This document shows, piece after piece, positions 38,272 to 47,610 of a stretch of 64,000 nucleotides of DNA. The notes beneath the pieces are model-generated. The model worked only from the letters and a program-made list of their open reading frames with translations, was not told the origin of the DNA and searched no databases. This DNA is from Streptomyces sp. NBC_00464 (GTDB lineage: Bacteria; Actinomycetota; Actinomycetes; Streptomycetales; Streptomycetaceae). The position numbers and the translations under genes were made by a program. Each line of letters starts with the position of its first letter. Within the stretch, counting starts at the first letter, position 1. The DNA lies in the NCBI RefSeq assembly GCF_036013915.1, contig NZ_CP107899.1, positions 744,001 to 808,000 on the forward strand. The letters run 5' to 3'.

Positions 38272-39276
38272 ATGCGCATCGGACTCCTGGGCACCGGCCG
38301 GATCGGCTCCTTCCACGCGGGCGTCCTCGCCCGCCATCCCGCGGTGGAGGCACTGGTGGTGGCGGACCCCGACCCGGCCCGCGCGGCCGGCGTCGCCCGC
38401 CGGACCGGTGCGCGCGCCGTGGCCACGGCGACGGAGGTGTTCGACGCCGGTGTGGACGCCGTGGTGATCGCCTCCGCCACGTCCGCCCACGCCGAGCTGA
38501 TCGGCCGGGCCGCCCGCGCCGGGGTGCCCGCCTTCTGCGAGAAGCCCGTCGCCCTGGATCTGGCGGGCACACTCGGGGCGCTCCGCGAGGCGGAGCATGC
38601 GCCCAGCGTTCTCCAGCTCGGCTTCATGCGCCGGTTCGACGCCGGGTATGCGGCGGCGCGCGCCGCGGTGCGCGGCGGGGCGCTCGGCCGGCTGCACACC
38701 GTACGGACGGTGACGTCCGATCCGGCGCCGCCGCCCGCCGCGTATCTGCCGCTCTCCGGCGGGCTGTTCCGGGACTGTCTGGTCCATGACTTCGACATGG
38801 TGCGCTGGGTGACGGGCCGTGAGGTGACGCGGGTGTACGCCACCGGGTCGGACGCCGGGCCCGCGATGTTCCGGGCAGCCGGCGACGTGGACACGGCGGC
38901 GGCGCTGCTGACGCTCGACGACGGCACCCTGGTCACCGCGACGGCGACCCGCTGCAACGGCGCCGGTTACGACGTGCGGATGGAGCTCGCGGGTGAGCGC
39001 GACCAGATCGCGGTCGGCCTCGACGACCGCACACCGCTCACCTCCGCCGAACCGCAGGGCCCCGCCGCCCCGGCCAAGCCCTGGCCGGGGTTCCTGGAGC
39101 GCTTCGCCGCCGCGTACGAGGCCGAACTGGACGCCTTCGTGCGCCTGGTGCGCGGCGAGGCGGCCAATCCGTGCGACGGCCGGGAGGCGCTGCACGCGCT
39201 GCGGGTCGCGGAGGCCTGCGAGGTCTCGCGCCGCGAGCGGCGCCCGGTGGAGCTGATGGAGATCCCGTCCGCCTGA
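38272..39276 (+). CDS. Gfo/Idh/MocA family oxidoreductase (inositol dehydrogenase-like)
   Basis: An NAD(P)-dependent sugar or polyol dehydrogenase of 334 aa. Seen: Rossmann motif GLLGTGRIGSFH, the catalytic-lysine motif CEKPVALD, LGFMRRFDAGY and the C-terminal half-motif DCLVHDFDMVRW. The GFMRR(F/Y)D stretch resembles IolG-type inositol dehydrogenases, but the substrate is not certain. Divergence from gntR suggests that it acts on the sugar imported by the adjacent transporter. Confidence 0.88.
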   Translation: MRIGLLGTGRIGSFHAGVLARHPAVEALVVADPDPARAAGVARRTGARAVATATEVFDAGVDAVVIASATSAHAELIGRAARAGVPAFCEKPVALDLAGTLGALREAEHAPSVLQLGFMRRFDAGYAAARAAVRGGALGRLHTVRTVTSDPAPPPAAYLPLSGGLFRDCLVHDFDMVRWVTGREVTRVYATGSDAGPAMFRAAGDVDTAAALLTLDDGTLVTATATRCNGAGYDVRMELAGERDQIAVGLDDRTPLTSAEPQGPAAPAKPWPGFLERFAAAYEAELDAFVRLVRGEAANPCDGREALHALRVAEACEVSRRERRPVELMEIPSA

Positions 39277-39297
39277 ACCGGGCGCGCCGCCCCCGGT

Positions 39298-40494
39298 TCA
39301 CCAGCTGACCGGCAGCCCCTCCGGGCCCCGGATGAGCATCCCCGTACGCCAGGTCAGCTCCGCCGGATCCAGGTCCAGTGCCAGCCCGGGGCAGCGCTCC
39401 AGCAGCGACCTGATGGCCACCGCCGCCTCGATGCGGGCCAGCGGTGCACCCAGGCAGTAGTGGATGCCGTGACCGAAGGCCAGGTGCCCGCGGGCGTCCC
39501 GGGTGATGTCGAAGCGGTCCGCCTCCGGGTAGCGGTCCGGATCGCGGTTGGCGTCGGACATCGCGACCAGGACGAGCTCGCCGCCGCCCGGTATCGCTGT
39601 GCCGCCGATCTCGATCGCTTCGGTGGTGAAGCGGTACGTGGGCGTCTCGACCGGTCCGGCGAAGCGGAGCATCTCCTCCACGGCGTTGTCGATGAGGCCG
39701 AAGTCGGCGCGCAGGGCTGCCAGTTGGTCCGGGTGCGTGAGCAGGGCCAGCACCCCGTTCGAGATCAGGTTCACCGTGGTCTCGTGGCCGGCGACGAGCA
39801 GCAGCCAGGCCATGCCCATCAGTTCACCCGCGGAGAGCCGGTCGCCCTCCTCGTCGGCGGTGTGGATCAGCGCGCTCATCAGGTCGTTGCCGGGCTGTTT
39901 CCGCTTGTCGTCGAGGAGTCCGGCGAGAAAGCCGGACATCTCGGCGGTCGCGGAGCGGCGTGCCTCGGCGTCGACGGAGGACACCACGATGTTGGACCAC
40001 TCGCGAAAGGCCCGGCGGTCCAGGAACGGCACTCCGAGCAGTTCACAGATGACGGACATCGGCAGCGGGAAGGACAGGGACTCGACGAGATCGGTCCTGC
40101 GGTGCGGGCCCGCCAGCATGGTGTCGAGCAGCTCGTCCGTCATCTGCTGGATGCGTGGCACGAGTTGCTGCATCCGGCGGGCGGTGAACTCGCGGGTCAC
40201 GAGCTTGCGGAGCCGGGTGTGCACGGGTGCGTCCGAGCTGAGCATGGAGACCCCCGAGGCGACCTGGCTGACGCCGAGGGAGGGCGAGGCGTTGCTCCAC
40301 TGCTTGGAGAACCGCTGGTCCGCAAGCGCGGCCCGGCCCTCCTCGTACCCGACGACCAGCCAGGCGGGTGTGCCCTCCGGGATCCGGACCCGGTGGACGG
40401 GGCCGCGGGCCCGTAAGTCCGCGTAGACGGGGTACGGATCACGGGTGAAGCGCTCACCGAGCGCCCCGAGGTCGAATATGGCTTCGGCGGTCAA
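39298..40494 (-). CDS. Cytochrome P450, CYP107-like
   Basis: A soluble heme monooxygenase of 398 aa. Seen: I-helix oxygen-binding VAGHETTVN, K-helix ExxR (EEMLRF), and heme loop FGHGIHYCLGAPLAR with Cys347. The TTG at 40494 is taken as start: AAGGAG is 6 nt upstream, and TTGA overlaps the thioesterase stop. The longer open frame would run into that gene. It shares extended identity with the P450 at 40943-42121. No ferredoxin or reductase gene is adjacent. The substrate is unknown. Confidence 0.92.
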   Translation of the reverse strand: MTAEAIFDLGALGERFTRDPYPVYADLRARGPVHRVRIPEGTPAWLVVGYEEGRAALADQRFSKQWSNASPSLGVSQVASGVSMLSSDAPVHTRLRKLVTREFTARRMQQLVPRIQQMTDELLDTMLAGPHRRTDLVESLSFPLPMSVICELLGVPFLDRRAFREWSNIVVSSVDAEARRSATAEMSGFLAGLLDDKRKQPGNDLMSALIHTADEEGDRLSAGELMGMAWLLLVAGHETTVNLISNGVLALLTHPDQLAALRADFGLIDNAVEEMLRFAGPVETPTYRFTTEAIEIGGTAIPGGGELVLVAMSDANRDPDRYPEADRFDITRDARGHLAFGHGIHYCLGAPLARIEAAVAIRSLLERCPGLALDLDPAELTWRTGMLIRGPEGLPVSW

Positions 40495-40925
40495 GCGGAG
40501 CTCCTTGAGGACGAGGCGGCGCTCAGCACGGTGCCCTGGGCGACGGCGCAGAGGGTTTCGGTACGGTCCTCCCCCACGACGGACAGATCGCAACGCGCGA
40601 CGGCCTGCCGACGCCCGGTGTGGACGACCTCCGCGCGCGCGACGAGCGTGGTGCCGATGGCGGGACGGAGGTACTGGATGGAGAAGCCGCCGGTCAGCAC
40701 GGCCGGGCCGAGGGTCGTCCCGGCTGCGAAGGTGAGGGCGTTGTCGGCGGCGTAGGCGAGCACACCGCCGTGCAGGAATCCGTTCTGCTGGCGCAGATTC
40801 TCGCGGCTGTCGATCTCCAGCGTGGCCGCGCCGTCACCGAAGGCGGTGATCCGTGCGCCGACGAGGGCGCTGAACGGCTGGCTGTCGAGCACCTTCTGCG
40901 CCATCCGCAGGTCGAGTCCGGTCAT
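40491..40925 (-). CDS. PaaI-like hotdog thioesterase
   Basis: A 144-aa hotdog-fold protein likely to hydrolyse acyl-CoA or acyl-carrier thioesters. The family pattern is visible: RENLRQQNGFLHGGVLAYAAD (HGG motif), GFSIQYLRPAIGTTL and AEVVHTGRRQAVARCDL. The ATG at 40925 has AGAAGGG upstream. It overlaps the following P450 by 4 bp and follows the preceding P450 by 17 bp, so the three genes are one operon. Confidence 0.9.
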   Translation of the reverse strand: MTGLDLRMAQKVLDSQPFSALVGARITAFGDGAATLEIDSRENLRQQNGFLHGGVLAYAADNALTFAAGTTLGPAVLTGGFSIQYLRPAIGTTLVARAEVVHTGRRQAVARCDLSVVGEDRTETLCAVAQGTVLSAASSSRSSA

Positions 40926-40942
40926 GGCGGGTCCCTTCTGTC

Positions 40943-42121
40943 TCACCAGCGCACCGGGAGCCGGCGCGCCCCGCGGATCAGCATGCCAGGCAGCCACTCC
41001 GGCTCCCCGGCGGCCGGGTCGAGTACGAGCCCGGGGCAGCGCTCCAGCAGCGTACGGATCGCGATGCGGCCCTCCATCCGGGCCAGCGGTGCGCCCATGC
41101 AGAAGTGGATCCCGTGCCCGAAGGCCAGGTGCCCCTGGGCCTCGCGGCGGATGTCGAAGCGGTCGGGCCGGGGGTAGCGTCCGGGGTCGCGGTCGGCGCC
41201 GGCCAGGGAGACCAGGACCGGGTCACCGGCCCCGATCGTCCGGGAGCCGATCGCGACGGTCTCCCGGGCGAACCTGAAGGTGGCGGTCTCCACCGGCCCC
41301 TCATGGCGGAGCATCTCCTCCACCGCACCGTCGAGAAGGCCGAAGTCGGCTCGCAGGGCTTCCAGTTGATCCGGATGGGCGAGCAACGCCCGTACGCCGT
41401 TGGAGATCAGGTTGACCGTCGTCTCATGACCCGCGACCAGCAGCAGGAAGGCCATGCCGACCAGTTCGTCGGGCGACAGCGTGTCATCGTCGTCGTACCG
41501 GGCGGCGATCAGTGCGCTCAGCAGGTCGTCGCCGGCCGAACAGCGCTTGTCCTCGATGAGTCCGGCGAGATAGGCGCCCATCGCCCGGACGGCGTCGCCC
41601 TCCTCCTGGGCTCCGACTGGGGAGACCACGGCGTTCGACATCGCACGGAAGGCGGCCCGGTCCAGGTCGGGTACGCCGATGAGTTCACAGATGACGGTCA
41701 TCGGCAGCGGGAAGGCGAGCGCGTCGACGAGATCTGCCTGCCCGGCCGGCAGCATCGTGTCGATCAGCCCGTCGGTGATCTGCTGCACCCGGGGGCGCAG
41801 CGCCTCGATCCGGCGCGGGGTGAACTCCCGGGCGACCAGCTTGCGCAGGCGGGTGTGGTCCGGCGCGTCCATCTCCAGCATGTTGGCGTTGATCGGGTCG
41901 CCGACGACGGCCTGGCCGGGCAGTTTCCGCCAGTCCTTGGCGAATCTCTGGTCGGCGAGGACGGCGCGTCCCTCGTCGTAGCCGACGACGAGCCACACCC
42001 GGTCGAAGTCGTCGGTACGGACGATGTGCACCGGTCCTTCGGCGCGCAACCTGGCGTAGTACGGGTACGGATTCGCGGTGAAGTCGGCTGCTCCGCGCAG
42101 ATCTGCGTCGACATCGGACAT
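40943..42121 (-). CDS. Cytochrome P450, CYP107-like
   Basis: A heme monooxygenase of 392 aa and first gene of the P450-thioesterase-P450 operon. Seen: VAGHETTVN, EEMLRH, and heme loop FGHGIHFCMGAPLAR with Cys341. It aligns along its length with the downstream P450 (SVICELLGVP/TVICELIGVP; LRADFGL), so the pair arose by duplication. The substrate cannot be assigned. Confidence 0.93.
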   Translation of the reverse strand: MSDVDADLRGAADFTANPYPYYARLRAEGPVHIVRTDDFDRVWLVVGYDEGRAVLADQRFAKDWRKLPGQAVVGDPINANMLEMDAPDHTRLRKLVAREFTPRRIEALRPRVQQITDGLIDTMLPAGQADLVDALAFPLPMTVICELIGVPDLDRAAFRAMSNAVVSPVGAQEEGDAVRAMGAYLAGLIEDKRCSAGDDLLSALIAARYDDDDTLSPDELVGMAFLLLVAGHETTVNLISNGVRALLAHPDQLEALRADFGLLDGAVEEMLRHEGPVETATFRFARETVAIGSRTIGAGDPVLVSLAGADRDPGRYPRPDRFDIRREAQGHLAFGHGIHFCMGAPLARMEGRIAIRTLLERCPGLVLDPAAGEPEWLPGMLIRGARRLPVRW

Positions 42122-42147
42122 GGGCCCGCCCTCCCGGTCAGATCGGT

Positions 42148-42169
42148 CCGGTCAGCCTAAGCCGACCGG
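42148..42169 (-). terminator. Hairpin after the two-component operon
   Basis: CCGGTC-A-GC, loop CTAA, GC-C-GACCGG: an 8-bp stem with one internal mismatch, 20 bp past the response-regulator stop. Confidence 0.6.
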
Positions 42170-42188
42170 CCCGGCAGGGACGAAGGGT

Positions 42189-42911
42189 TCAGGACGGGCC
42201 GGTGTCGCCGTCGTCGTCGAGGAGGCCCGCGTCATGGACCAGCAGGGCGATCTGGACCCGGTTGTTGAAGTCGAACTTGGCGAGAATGCGTGACACCTGG
42301 GTCTTCACCGTGGCCACGCTCAGATAGAGGGCGGCGCCGATCTCCGCGTTGGAGCGGCCCTGCCCCACGGCGACCGCCACCTCACGTTCCCGGTCGGCCA
42401 GCAACGCGATGCGCTGCCGCGCCCGTTCGGCGCGGCCCGCCCGCTCCTCGTGGCCGGAACCCGCGGCGCGGGCCATCAGCTGACGGGTGACCGCGGGCGA
42501 CAGGACGGGATCGCCGGCCGCCACCCGCCGTACGGAGTCCACGATCTGTGCGGGCGGGGTGTCCTTGAGGACGAAGCCGGCGGCTCCGGCGCGGATGGCA
42601 CGGAGCACCTGCTCATCGGCGTGGAACGTCGTCAGGACGACGATCTCGGGGGCGTCCGGGCGGCTGCGCACCGCCTCGGTGGCGGTCAGCCCGTCCATGA
42701 CCGGCATCCGGATGTCCATCAGGATCACGTCCGGCCTGAGCCGGTCGACGAGTTCGGCGACCTCGCTGCCGTCGGCCCCCTCCCCCACGATGTCGATGTC
42801 GTCGGCGCCTCCGAGCATGAGGGTGAGCCCCGCCCGTACGAGCGGGTCGTCGTCGACGACGAGCAGCCGGACGGGTCGGGGGGCCGGGGGCGCGGGAGTC
42901 GGGTCGGTCAT
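42189..42911 (-). CDS. NarL-type response regulator
   Basis: A 240-aa transcription factor. The receiver domain has the acidic cluster (VVDDD), phosphoacceptor Asp (ILMDIRMP) and switch Lys (FVLKDTPP). The C-terminal LuxR helix-turn-helix reads LADREREVAVAVGQGRSNAE, then SVATVKTQVSRIL. The ATG at 42911 overlaps the kinase stop (ATGA). Its targets are not evident. Confidence 0.93.
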   Translation of the reverse strand: MTDPTPAPPAPRPVRLLVVDDDPLVRAGLTLMLGGADDIDIVGEGADGSEVAELVDRLRPDVILMDIRMPVMDGLTATEAVRSRPDAPEIVVLTTFHADEQVLRAIRAGAAGFVLKDTPPAQIVDSVRRVAAGDPVLSPAVTRQLMARAAGSGHEERAGRAERARQRIALLADREREVAVAVGQGRSNAEIGAALYLSVATVKTQVSRILAKFDFNNRVQIALLVHDAGLLDDDGDTGPS

Positions 42912-44125
42912 GAGGACCACGGTAGCCAGGCCCGTACCGCGAACCCACCGTCCGGTTCGGGTCCGTGGTCGAGGCGGCCGCCTGCGAGGGTGGCCCGTTC
43001 GGTCAGGCCGATGAGGCCCTGGCCGGATCCCGGTACGTGCTCGAAGGGTTCGGTGGGGGCCGGATTGCGCACCTCCACGGTGATCCCCTGACCGGGTCCG
43101 CCGGTGACCGCGACGGTGGCCTCGGCGCCGGGCGCGTGCTTGCGGGCGTTGGTCAGGCCCTCCTGGGCGATGCGGTAGACCGTGCGGCCGGTGGCGGCGG
43201 GGGCGGCGTCCGGGTCGGCGATGCGGTTGTCGAGGGTGACCTTCATGCCGGCCGACCGGGATTCGGCGACGAGGGTGTCCAGCGTGGCGAGGGTGGGCTG
43301 CGGCCGGTCGCCGTCGCCGTCGCGGGGGCTGCGCAGGACGCCGATGATCTCGCGGAGGTCCTGGAGCGCCTCGTGCGCACTGTCCCGGATGACTCCGGCG
43401 GCGCGGGCGACTTCGGCCGGGGGTGCGTCGGGGCGGAATTCGAGGGCGCCGGCGTGGACACTGAGCAGGGTCAGCCGGTGGGCGAGTACGTCGTGCATCT
43501 CGCGGGCGATGTCCTCGCGGGCCAGCCGCTGCGCCCGCTCGGCCCGGAGTCCGGCCTCGGTCTCGGCCCGTCTGGCGCGCTCGCGCAGCGTGACGACGAG
43601 CTGGCGCCGGGACCGTACGACCATGCCCCAGCTGAGCACGAGCAGGACCAGCAGTACCCCGATGATGGTGGACGCGATGAACGAGGTGGACGGGTCGGGG
43701 CGCAGATACGGCTGTACGGGGGCGACCAGCAGGGCCCCCGCGCCGATGAGGGCGACCGGTCGGAACGGCCGGTGGACCGCCACGCTGAACAGCGCCACCA
43801 GCAGGGCTCCCGCCGCGACGGGCTCCACGGTGGACAGCAGGGTCAGGACGACGGCGAGGCCGACCGGCCAGCGTCGCCGCACCCACAGGGCGCAGCAGGC
43901 CGCGGCTCCGATCAGCGTGTCGGCCAGGACCACGACGTCGGGGGTGCTTCCGTCGGCTTCGATCGCGGCGAGGGCGGCCATCCCGATGCCCGCCGCGCAG
44001 AGGAAGGCCACGATGTCGACGGCCCAGTCCCGCACGGTGCGGCGCGTCCGGCCGCCCCGGTCGCCCGGCAGCTCGGGGTCGGCCATCGCCGAGGGCAGCA
44101 GCCAGAGGTATTCGGTACGCGTCAT
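42908..44125 (-). CDS. NarL-type sensor histidine kinase
   Basis: A 405-aa membrane sensor. N-terminal membrane helices (about 35-185) precede a HisKA_3 dimerisation domain with the phospho-His in EMHDVLAHRLTLL, then a small ATPase domain (VYRIAQEGLTNARKHAPGA; GQGLIGLTERATLAGG). It is partner of the overlapping response regulator. No ribosome site is visible before the ATG at 44125, and the message may be leaderless. Confidence 0.92.
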   Translation of the reverse strand: MTRTEYLWLLPSAMADPELPGDRGGRTRRTVRDWAVDIVAFLCAAGIGMAALAAIEADGSTPDVVVLADTLIGAAACCALWVRRRWPVGLAVVLTLLSTVEPVAAGALLVALFSVAVHRPFRPVALIGAGALLVAPVQPYLRPDPSTSFIASTIIGVLLVLLVLSWGMVVRSRRQLVVTLRERARRAETEAGLRAERAQRLAREDIAREMHDVLAHRLTLLSVHAGALEFRPDAPPAEVARAAGVIRDSAHEALQDLREIIGVLRSPRDGDGDRPQPTLATLDTLVAESRSAGMKVTLDNRIADPDAAPAATGRTVYRIAQEGLTNARKHAPGAEATVAVTGGPGQGITVEVRNPAPTEPFEHVPGSGQGLIGLTERATLAGGRLDHGPEPDGGFAVRAWLPWSS

Positions 44126-44271
44126 ATCGACAAAGCTACGCAGCCGGGGAGCGGCTTCCGGGCGATCCGGGCCGCGCAGCGACCAAAGTCGCGGAAGCGG
44201 AGACTTTCGGACCGGCCGCGCAGACTACTGGCCGACGCGGCGCCGGTGCGCGGCCCGCCAGGCTCGTGCCC

Positions 44272-44475
44272 ATGAAGAAACTCTGCGAGACGGTCGGCTT
44301 CCTGGTCTTCGTCCAGGGGGCCGCCGGACTGCTCCACGAATGGCTCGACTGGTTCAGCTTCTTCAGCGTGGTGCGGCGGCTGCCGTTCATCGGTGACCAC
44401 TCGTTGTTCGCGTGCATCGTGCTGGTGGTGGCGGGGGCCGCCGTCATGATCGCGTCGGACTCGATCAAGGAGTGA
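44272..44475 (+). CDS. Small two-helix membrane protein
   Basis: 67 aa with two hydrophobic segments (ETVGFLVFVQGAAGLLHEWL and FACIVLVVAGAAVMIA) and charged ends. Family not recognised. GTG at 44266 or ATG at 44272 could start it. A duplicated CGGCAGGAAGTC follows the stop. It diverges from the sensor kinase. Confidence 0.65.
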   Translation: MKKLCETVGFLVFVQGAAGLLHEWLDWFSFFSVVRRLPFIGDHSLFACIVLVVAGAAVMIASDSIKE

Positions 44476-44510
44476 CGCGGCAGGAAGTCGGACGGCAGGA
44501 AGTCAGGCGG

Positions 44511-45434
44511 TCAAGGAGCGACAGGGTCCGCGCTGCGGCGCCCCCACGCCGTTCCGGCCAGCACGAGCACCGCGCCCGCGACACCGAGGACGCCCAGCCG
44601 CTCACCGCCGATCGCGATGCCGACGGCGGCGGCCCAGAGCGGTTCCGTACCGAGCAGCAGGCTGACCCGGGACGGTGAGGTGCGGCGTACGGACCACATC
44701 TGCACGAAGAACGCGAAGAGCGTGCAGAAGACCGACAGGAACAGCAGCCCGCCCCACTCCCGGACGCCGAACCCGGCGGCGACCGACCACGGCGACTCCC
44801 CGGTGCCGGGGGCGGCGGCCAGCAGGGCGAAGACGGCGACGGCGCTGCCGAGCTGGACCGTCGTCAGCGACAGCGAGTCCGCCGACTGGACGGACTTGAT
44901 GCGCGCCATCAGGAGCACGTGGAGGGTACGGGCGAGTGCGGCGACGAGCATCAGCAGATCGCCCGCCGAGGGGCTGGTGAATCCGCCGCCCTGAGTCAGC
45001 AGCACCACCCCGGCGACGGAGAGCCCGGCTGCCGAGAGGAAGGCCCCGGTCGGCCGGGTCCGCGTCACGGCGGCCTCGGCGAGCGGGGTGAAGATCATGG
45101 TGAGGCTGATGATGAGCCCGGCGTTGGTCGCCGAGGTGTGCACGATGCCGTACGTCTCCACCAGGAAGATCCCGCTGAGCACCAGGCCGAGCAGCCCCGC
45201 GCCCCGCCACTGGGCGGCGCTCAGCGCCCGCAGCCGGGACCGTCCGGCGATCACCAGGACGGGCAGCACGACGGCGAACCGCAGGACCAGGACGGCGATG
45301 ACCGTCTGCGTCGTGGTGATGCCCTTGGCGGCCAGATAGCTGGAGCCCCAGACCACCGCGACGAGCAGGACGGGCAGATCGGTCAGCCACGCCCGGCGTG
45401 GCGGGGCGAGTACGGGCACGGCGACAGAGGACAC
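44511..45434 (-). CDS. EamA/DMT-family transporter
   Basis: A 307-aa membrane exporter with ten predicted helices and two EamA repeats (LLVAVVWGSSYLAAKGITTT at the start; LLLGTEPLWAAAVGIAIGGE in repeat two). The family exports amino acids and other metabolites. The GTG at 45434 is chosen because AGGAG lies 6 nt before it; the upstream GTG at 45455 has none. It diverges from a TetR gene, which probably represses it. Confidence 0.9.
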   Translation of the reverse strand: MSSVAVPVLAPPRRAWLTDLPVLLVAVVWGSSYLAAKGITTTQTVIAVLVLRFAVVLPVLVIAGRSRLRALSAAQWRGAGLLGLVLSGIFLVETYGIVHTSATNAGLIISLTMIFTPLAEAAVTRTRPTGAFLSAAGLSVAGVVLLTQGGGFTSPSAGDLLMLVAALARTLHVLLMARIKSVQSADSLSLTTVQLGSAVAVFALLAAAPGTGESPWSVAAGFGVREWGGLLFLSVFCTLFAFFVQMWSVRRTSPSRVSLLLGTEPLWAAAVGIAIGGERLGVLGVAGAVLVLAGTAWGRRSADPVAP

Positions 45435-45585
45435 CCGGATCTCCTGGTTCTCCACAGGACTGATGTGGAGACCTCACTGGCTCGCACGCGGAGCGATCAC
45501 GCTACCGGGCCTCCTCCTACAATGGCGAGCCCCGGGGCCGGTCCGACGGCAGCCGCCCGCACCTCACGGATTACGGAGTCGCCAG

Positions 45586-46230
45586 ATGGCGGGAGAACGC
45601 CAGGACGGAAGGGTCGAACGGGGCAATCGAACCCGGCAGCTGATCCTCGCCCGGGCCGCCGCGGTGGCGTCGGTCGAGGGCCTGGACGGCCTTTCCCTCG
45701 GCCGGCTGGCCACCGACCTCCGGCTGAGCAAGAGCGGCGTGTTCGCACTGTTCGGCTCCAAGGAGGAGCTCCAGCTGGCGACGGTGCGGGCCGCCGTCGC
45801 GGTGTACGACGAGCATGTCGTGCAGCCGACCCGCGCCACGCCTGCGGGGCTCGGACGGATCCGGCGGATGTACGAGGCCTGGATCGCGTACTCGCAGGGG
45901 CGGGTCTTCCCTGGCGGCTGCTTCTTCTACGCGGCCATCGCCGAGTTCGACGCCCGCGAGGGCGCGGTGCACGACGCGCTGGTGGCCGCGCAGGCCGGCT
46001 GGGTCACCTTCGTGGAGCGGCGGATCGAGGAAGCGCGGACGCTGGGCGAGATCCGTGAGGACTGCGATGCCGCCCAGCTCGCCTTCGAAATCATCGCGTT
46101 CCTGGAGCTGGCCAACGGTGACTCCGTGCTCCGCGACAGCGGCGAGAGCTATCCGAGGGCGGCGCGCGCGATCCTGGGGCGATTGCGGGCGGTGGCGGTG
46201 GACGCCTCGTCACTGCCGGCCGCGCCGTAG
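45586..46230 (+). CDS. TetR family regulator
   Basis: A 214-aa repressor-type protein. The N-terminal HTH reads ILARAAAVASVEGLDGLSLG, then LATDLRLSKSGVFALFGSKE; the C-terminal ligand domain matches the TetR_C class found in YxaF-like proteins (GGCFFYAAIAEFDAREGAV). The ATG at 45586 follows CGGAG. It is divergent from the EamA exporter and upstream of the 46359-47477 genes, so it may control either side. Confidence 0.92.
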   Translation: MAGERQDGRVERGNRTRQLILARAAAVASVEGLDGLSLGRLATDLRLSKSGVFALFGSKEELQLATVRAAVAVYDEHVVQPTRATPAGLGRIRRMYEAWIAYSQGRVFPGGCFFYAAIAEFDAREGAVHDALVAAQAGWVTFVERRIEEARTLGEIREDCDAAQLAFEIIAFLELANGDSVLRDSGESYPRAARAILGRLRAVAVDASSLPAAP

Positions 46231-46283
46231 GGACCGGCACCACCGACGCCGTCCGGACCGGTCCGTCCCCGAAAACAAACAGC

Positions 46284-46295
46284 ACGACCGTTCGT
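46284..46295. promoter_or_regulatory. TetR-type operator candidate
   Basis: ACGA-CCGT-TCGT is an inverted repeat in the 128-bp gap between the tetR stop and the next gene, inside a comparatively AT-rich stretch (TCTAGTTGTACTGTTACGG) that could hold a promoter. Confidence 0.4.
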
Positions 46296-46358
46296 CTAGT
46301 TGTACTGTTACGGGCATCCGGCGCGGACGGCCGCGCCCGACCATGGAAGGGGTCACTC

Positions 46359-46793
46359 GTGCCGCACGCCCTCTGGAGCACGGCATGGCAGGACGGCCCG
46401 GTCACCGAACCGCCCGGCCGCGGCACCGATGTGGTCGTCTCCGTCACCGAATTCGTCACTCACCGCCCCTGGACCACCTTCTCCGTCGGGGCGGCCGGTA
46501 TGCGGCTGCGCCGGACCTGGCCGCACACGCCCGGCGCGGTCGGCATGTGGCTGTGGGCGGACATCAGCCCCCGGATGGACCGCTCGGGATCGATCACGGT
46601 CTGGGCCACCCGCGAGGACCTGCTGGGGTTCGTCGCGCGCCCCGACCACCGCCGCATCGTGCAGGCGTACCGGGGCCGGGGCGCACTGCGCTCGGCCACC
46701 TGGCACACCCCGTTCACCGGCCGCACCGCGCTGCGCGAGTCCGCCTGGCGCCTGCTCTCCGGCGCCGACCCGTGGCCCGCGTCCGAGTCCTGA
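46359..46793 (+). CDS. Monooxygenase-like (DUF3291-type) small protein
   Basis: 144 aa, soluble. The fold suggests a ferredoxin-like dimeric alpha/beta-barrel domain (WADISPRMDRSGSITVWATR, FVARPDHRRIVQAYRGRGAL), as in the antibiotic-biosynthesis-monooxygenase group; the assignment is tentative. The GTG at 46359 is preceded by GGAAGGGG. It is followed 54 bp later by a TIGR03086 gene. Confidence 0.7.
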   Translation: MPHALWSTAWQDGPVTEPPGRGTDVVVSVTEFVTHRPWTTFSVGAAGMRLRRTWPHTPGAVGMWLWADISPRMDRSGSITVWATREDLLGFVARPDHRRIVQAYRGRGALRSATWHTPFTGRTALRESAWRLLSGADPWPASES

Positions 46794-46847
46794 GCCCGCT
46801 CGGCCCCGCCCACTCGTTCAGGCACACCTCGCGCAAGGAGCCGGACC

Positions 46848-47477
46848 ATGGACATCGTGCAGCTCGACCGGGCCGCAGTGCTGGAATCGATCCGCGTCGT
46901 GGAGCGCGCGGGCCCCGGCGACTGGGACCGGCCCACCCCCTGCGACCGCTGGACCCTGCGGCTCCTCGTGGAGCACATGGGCACCCAGCACATCGGCTTC
47001 GCCGCCGCCGCGCGGGGCGAGGGGGCCCGCCCGGCCGCCTGGGAACCCCGGCCGGCCGGGGACGATCCGGTCGCTTGGTACCGCGGGACGGCCCACGCCG
47101 TCCTGGCCGGCTTCGCTCGACCGGACACTCTGGGAAGGCGGTTCACGCTCCCGGAGATCAACGCGGAGGCGACGTTCGCCGCGACCACCGCGATCGGGTT
47201 CCACTTCATCGACTACGTCGTGCACTCCTGGGACGTGGCGGCCGCACTGGGCGTGCCTGCCGCACTCCCACCGGCCGTCGTCGAGGCCGCCCTGCCCATC
47301 GCGCTGCGCGTCCCCGGCGGGGCATCACGCGAGAAGCCGGGCGCGGCCTTCAAGCCTGCCCTGGATCCCGGCCGGGACGCGCGAGCCACCGCCGACGCAC
47401 TCCGGCTCGTACTGTCGGCGCTCGGCCGCTCGGCGGACTGGAGGCCGCCGCAGGACAGCGACCCGTCCGACCGGTGA
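46848..47477 (+). CDS. TIGR03086 family protein (mycothiol-dependent/DinB-like fold)
   Basis: 209 aa. The N-terminal four-helix domain of the mycothiol maleylpyruvate isomerase/DinB superfamily is visible: PTPCDRWTLRLLVEHMGTQH and FHFIDYVVHSWDVAAALG, with the three His that bind a divalent metal. Members act on small molecules or mycothiol conjugates; the substrate is unknown. The ATG is behind GGAG. Confidence 0.88.
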   Translation: MDIVQLDRAAVLESIRVVERAGPGDWDRPTPCDRWTLRLLVEHMGTQHIGFAAAARGEGARPAAWEPRPAGDDPVAWYRGTAHAVLAGFARPDTLGRRFTLPEINAEATFAATTAIGFHFIDYVVHSWDVAAALGVPAALPPAVVEAALPIALRVPGGASREKPGAAFKPALDPGRDARATADALRLVLSALGRSADWRPPQDSDPSDR

Positions 47478-47610
47478 AGTGACCGGGCTCATCGCGTACT
47501 TGGCCGGTGACAAGCCGGCGTACAGCACCGGAAGGGAACTGCTCACGGCCGGTGACCATACGACCTGAGCGTGGCAGGGTGAGGGAACGATGCCGTACCG
47601 AGGAGGCCTC

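Noticed and set aside
44477..44507. Duplicated CGGCAGGAAGTC between the small membrane protein and the EamA gene
   Set aside because: Two short copies in a 35-bp convergent gap, with no dyad or promoter context; no function can be argued.
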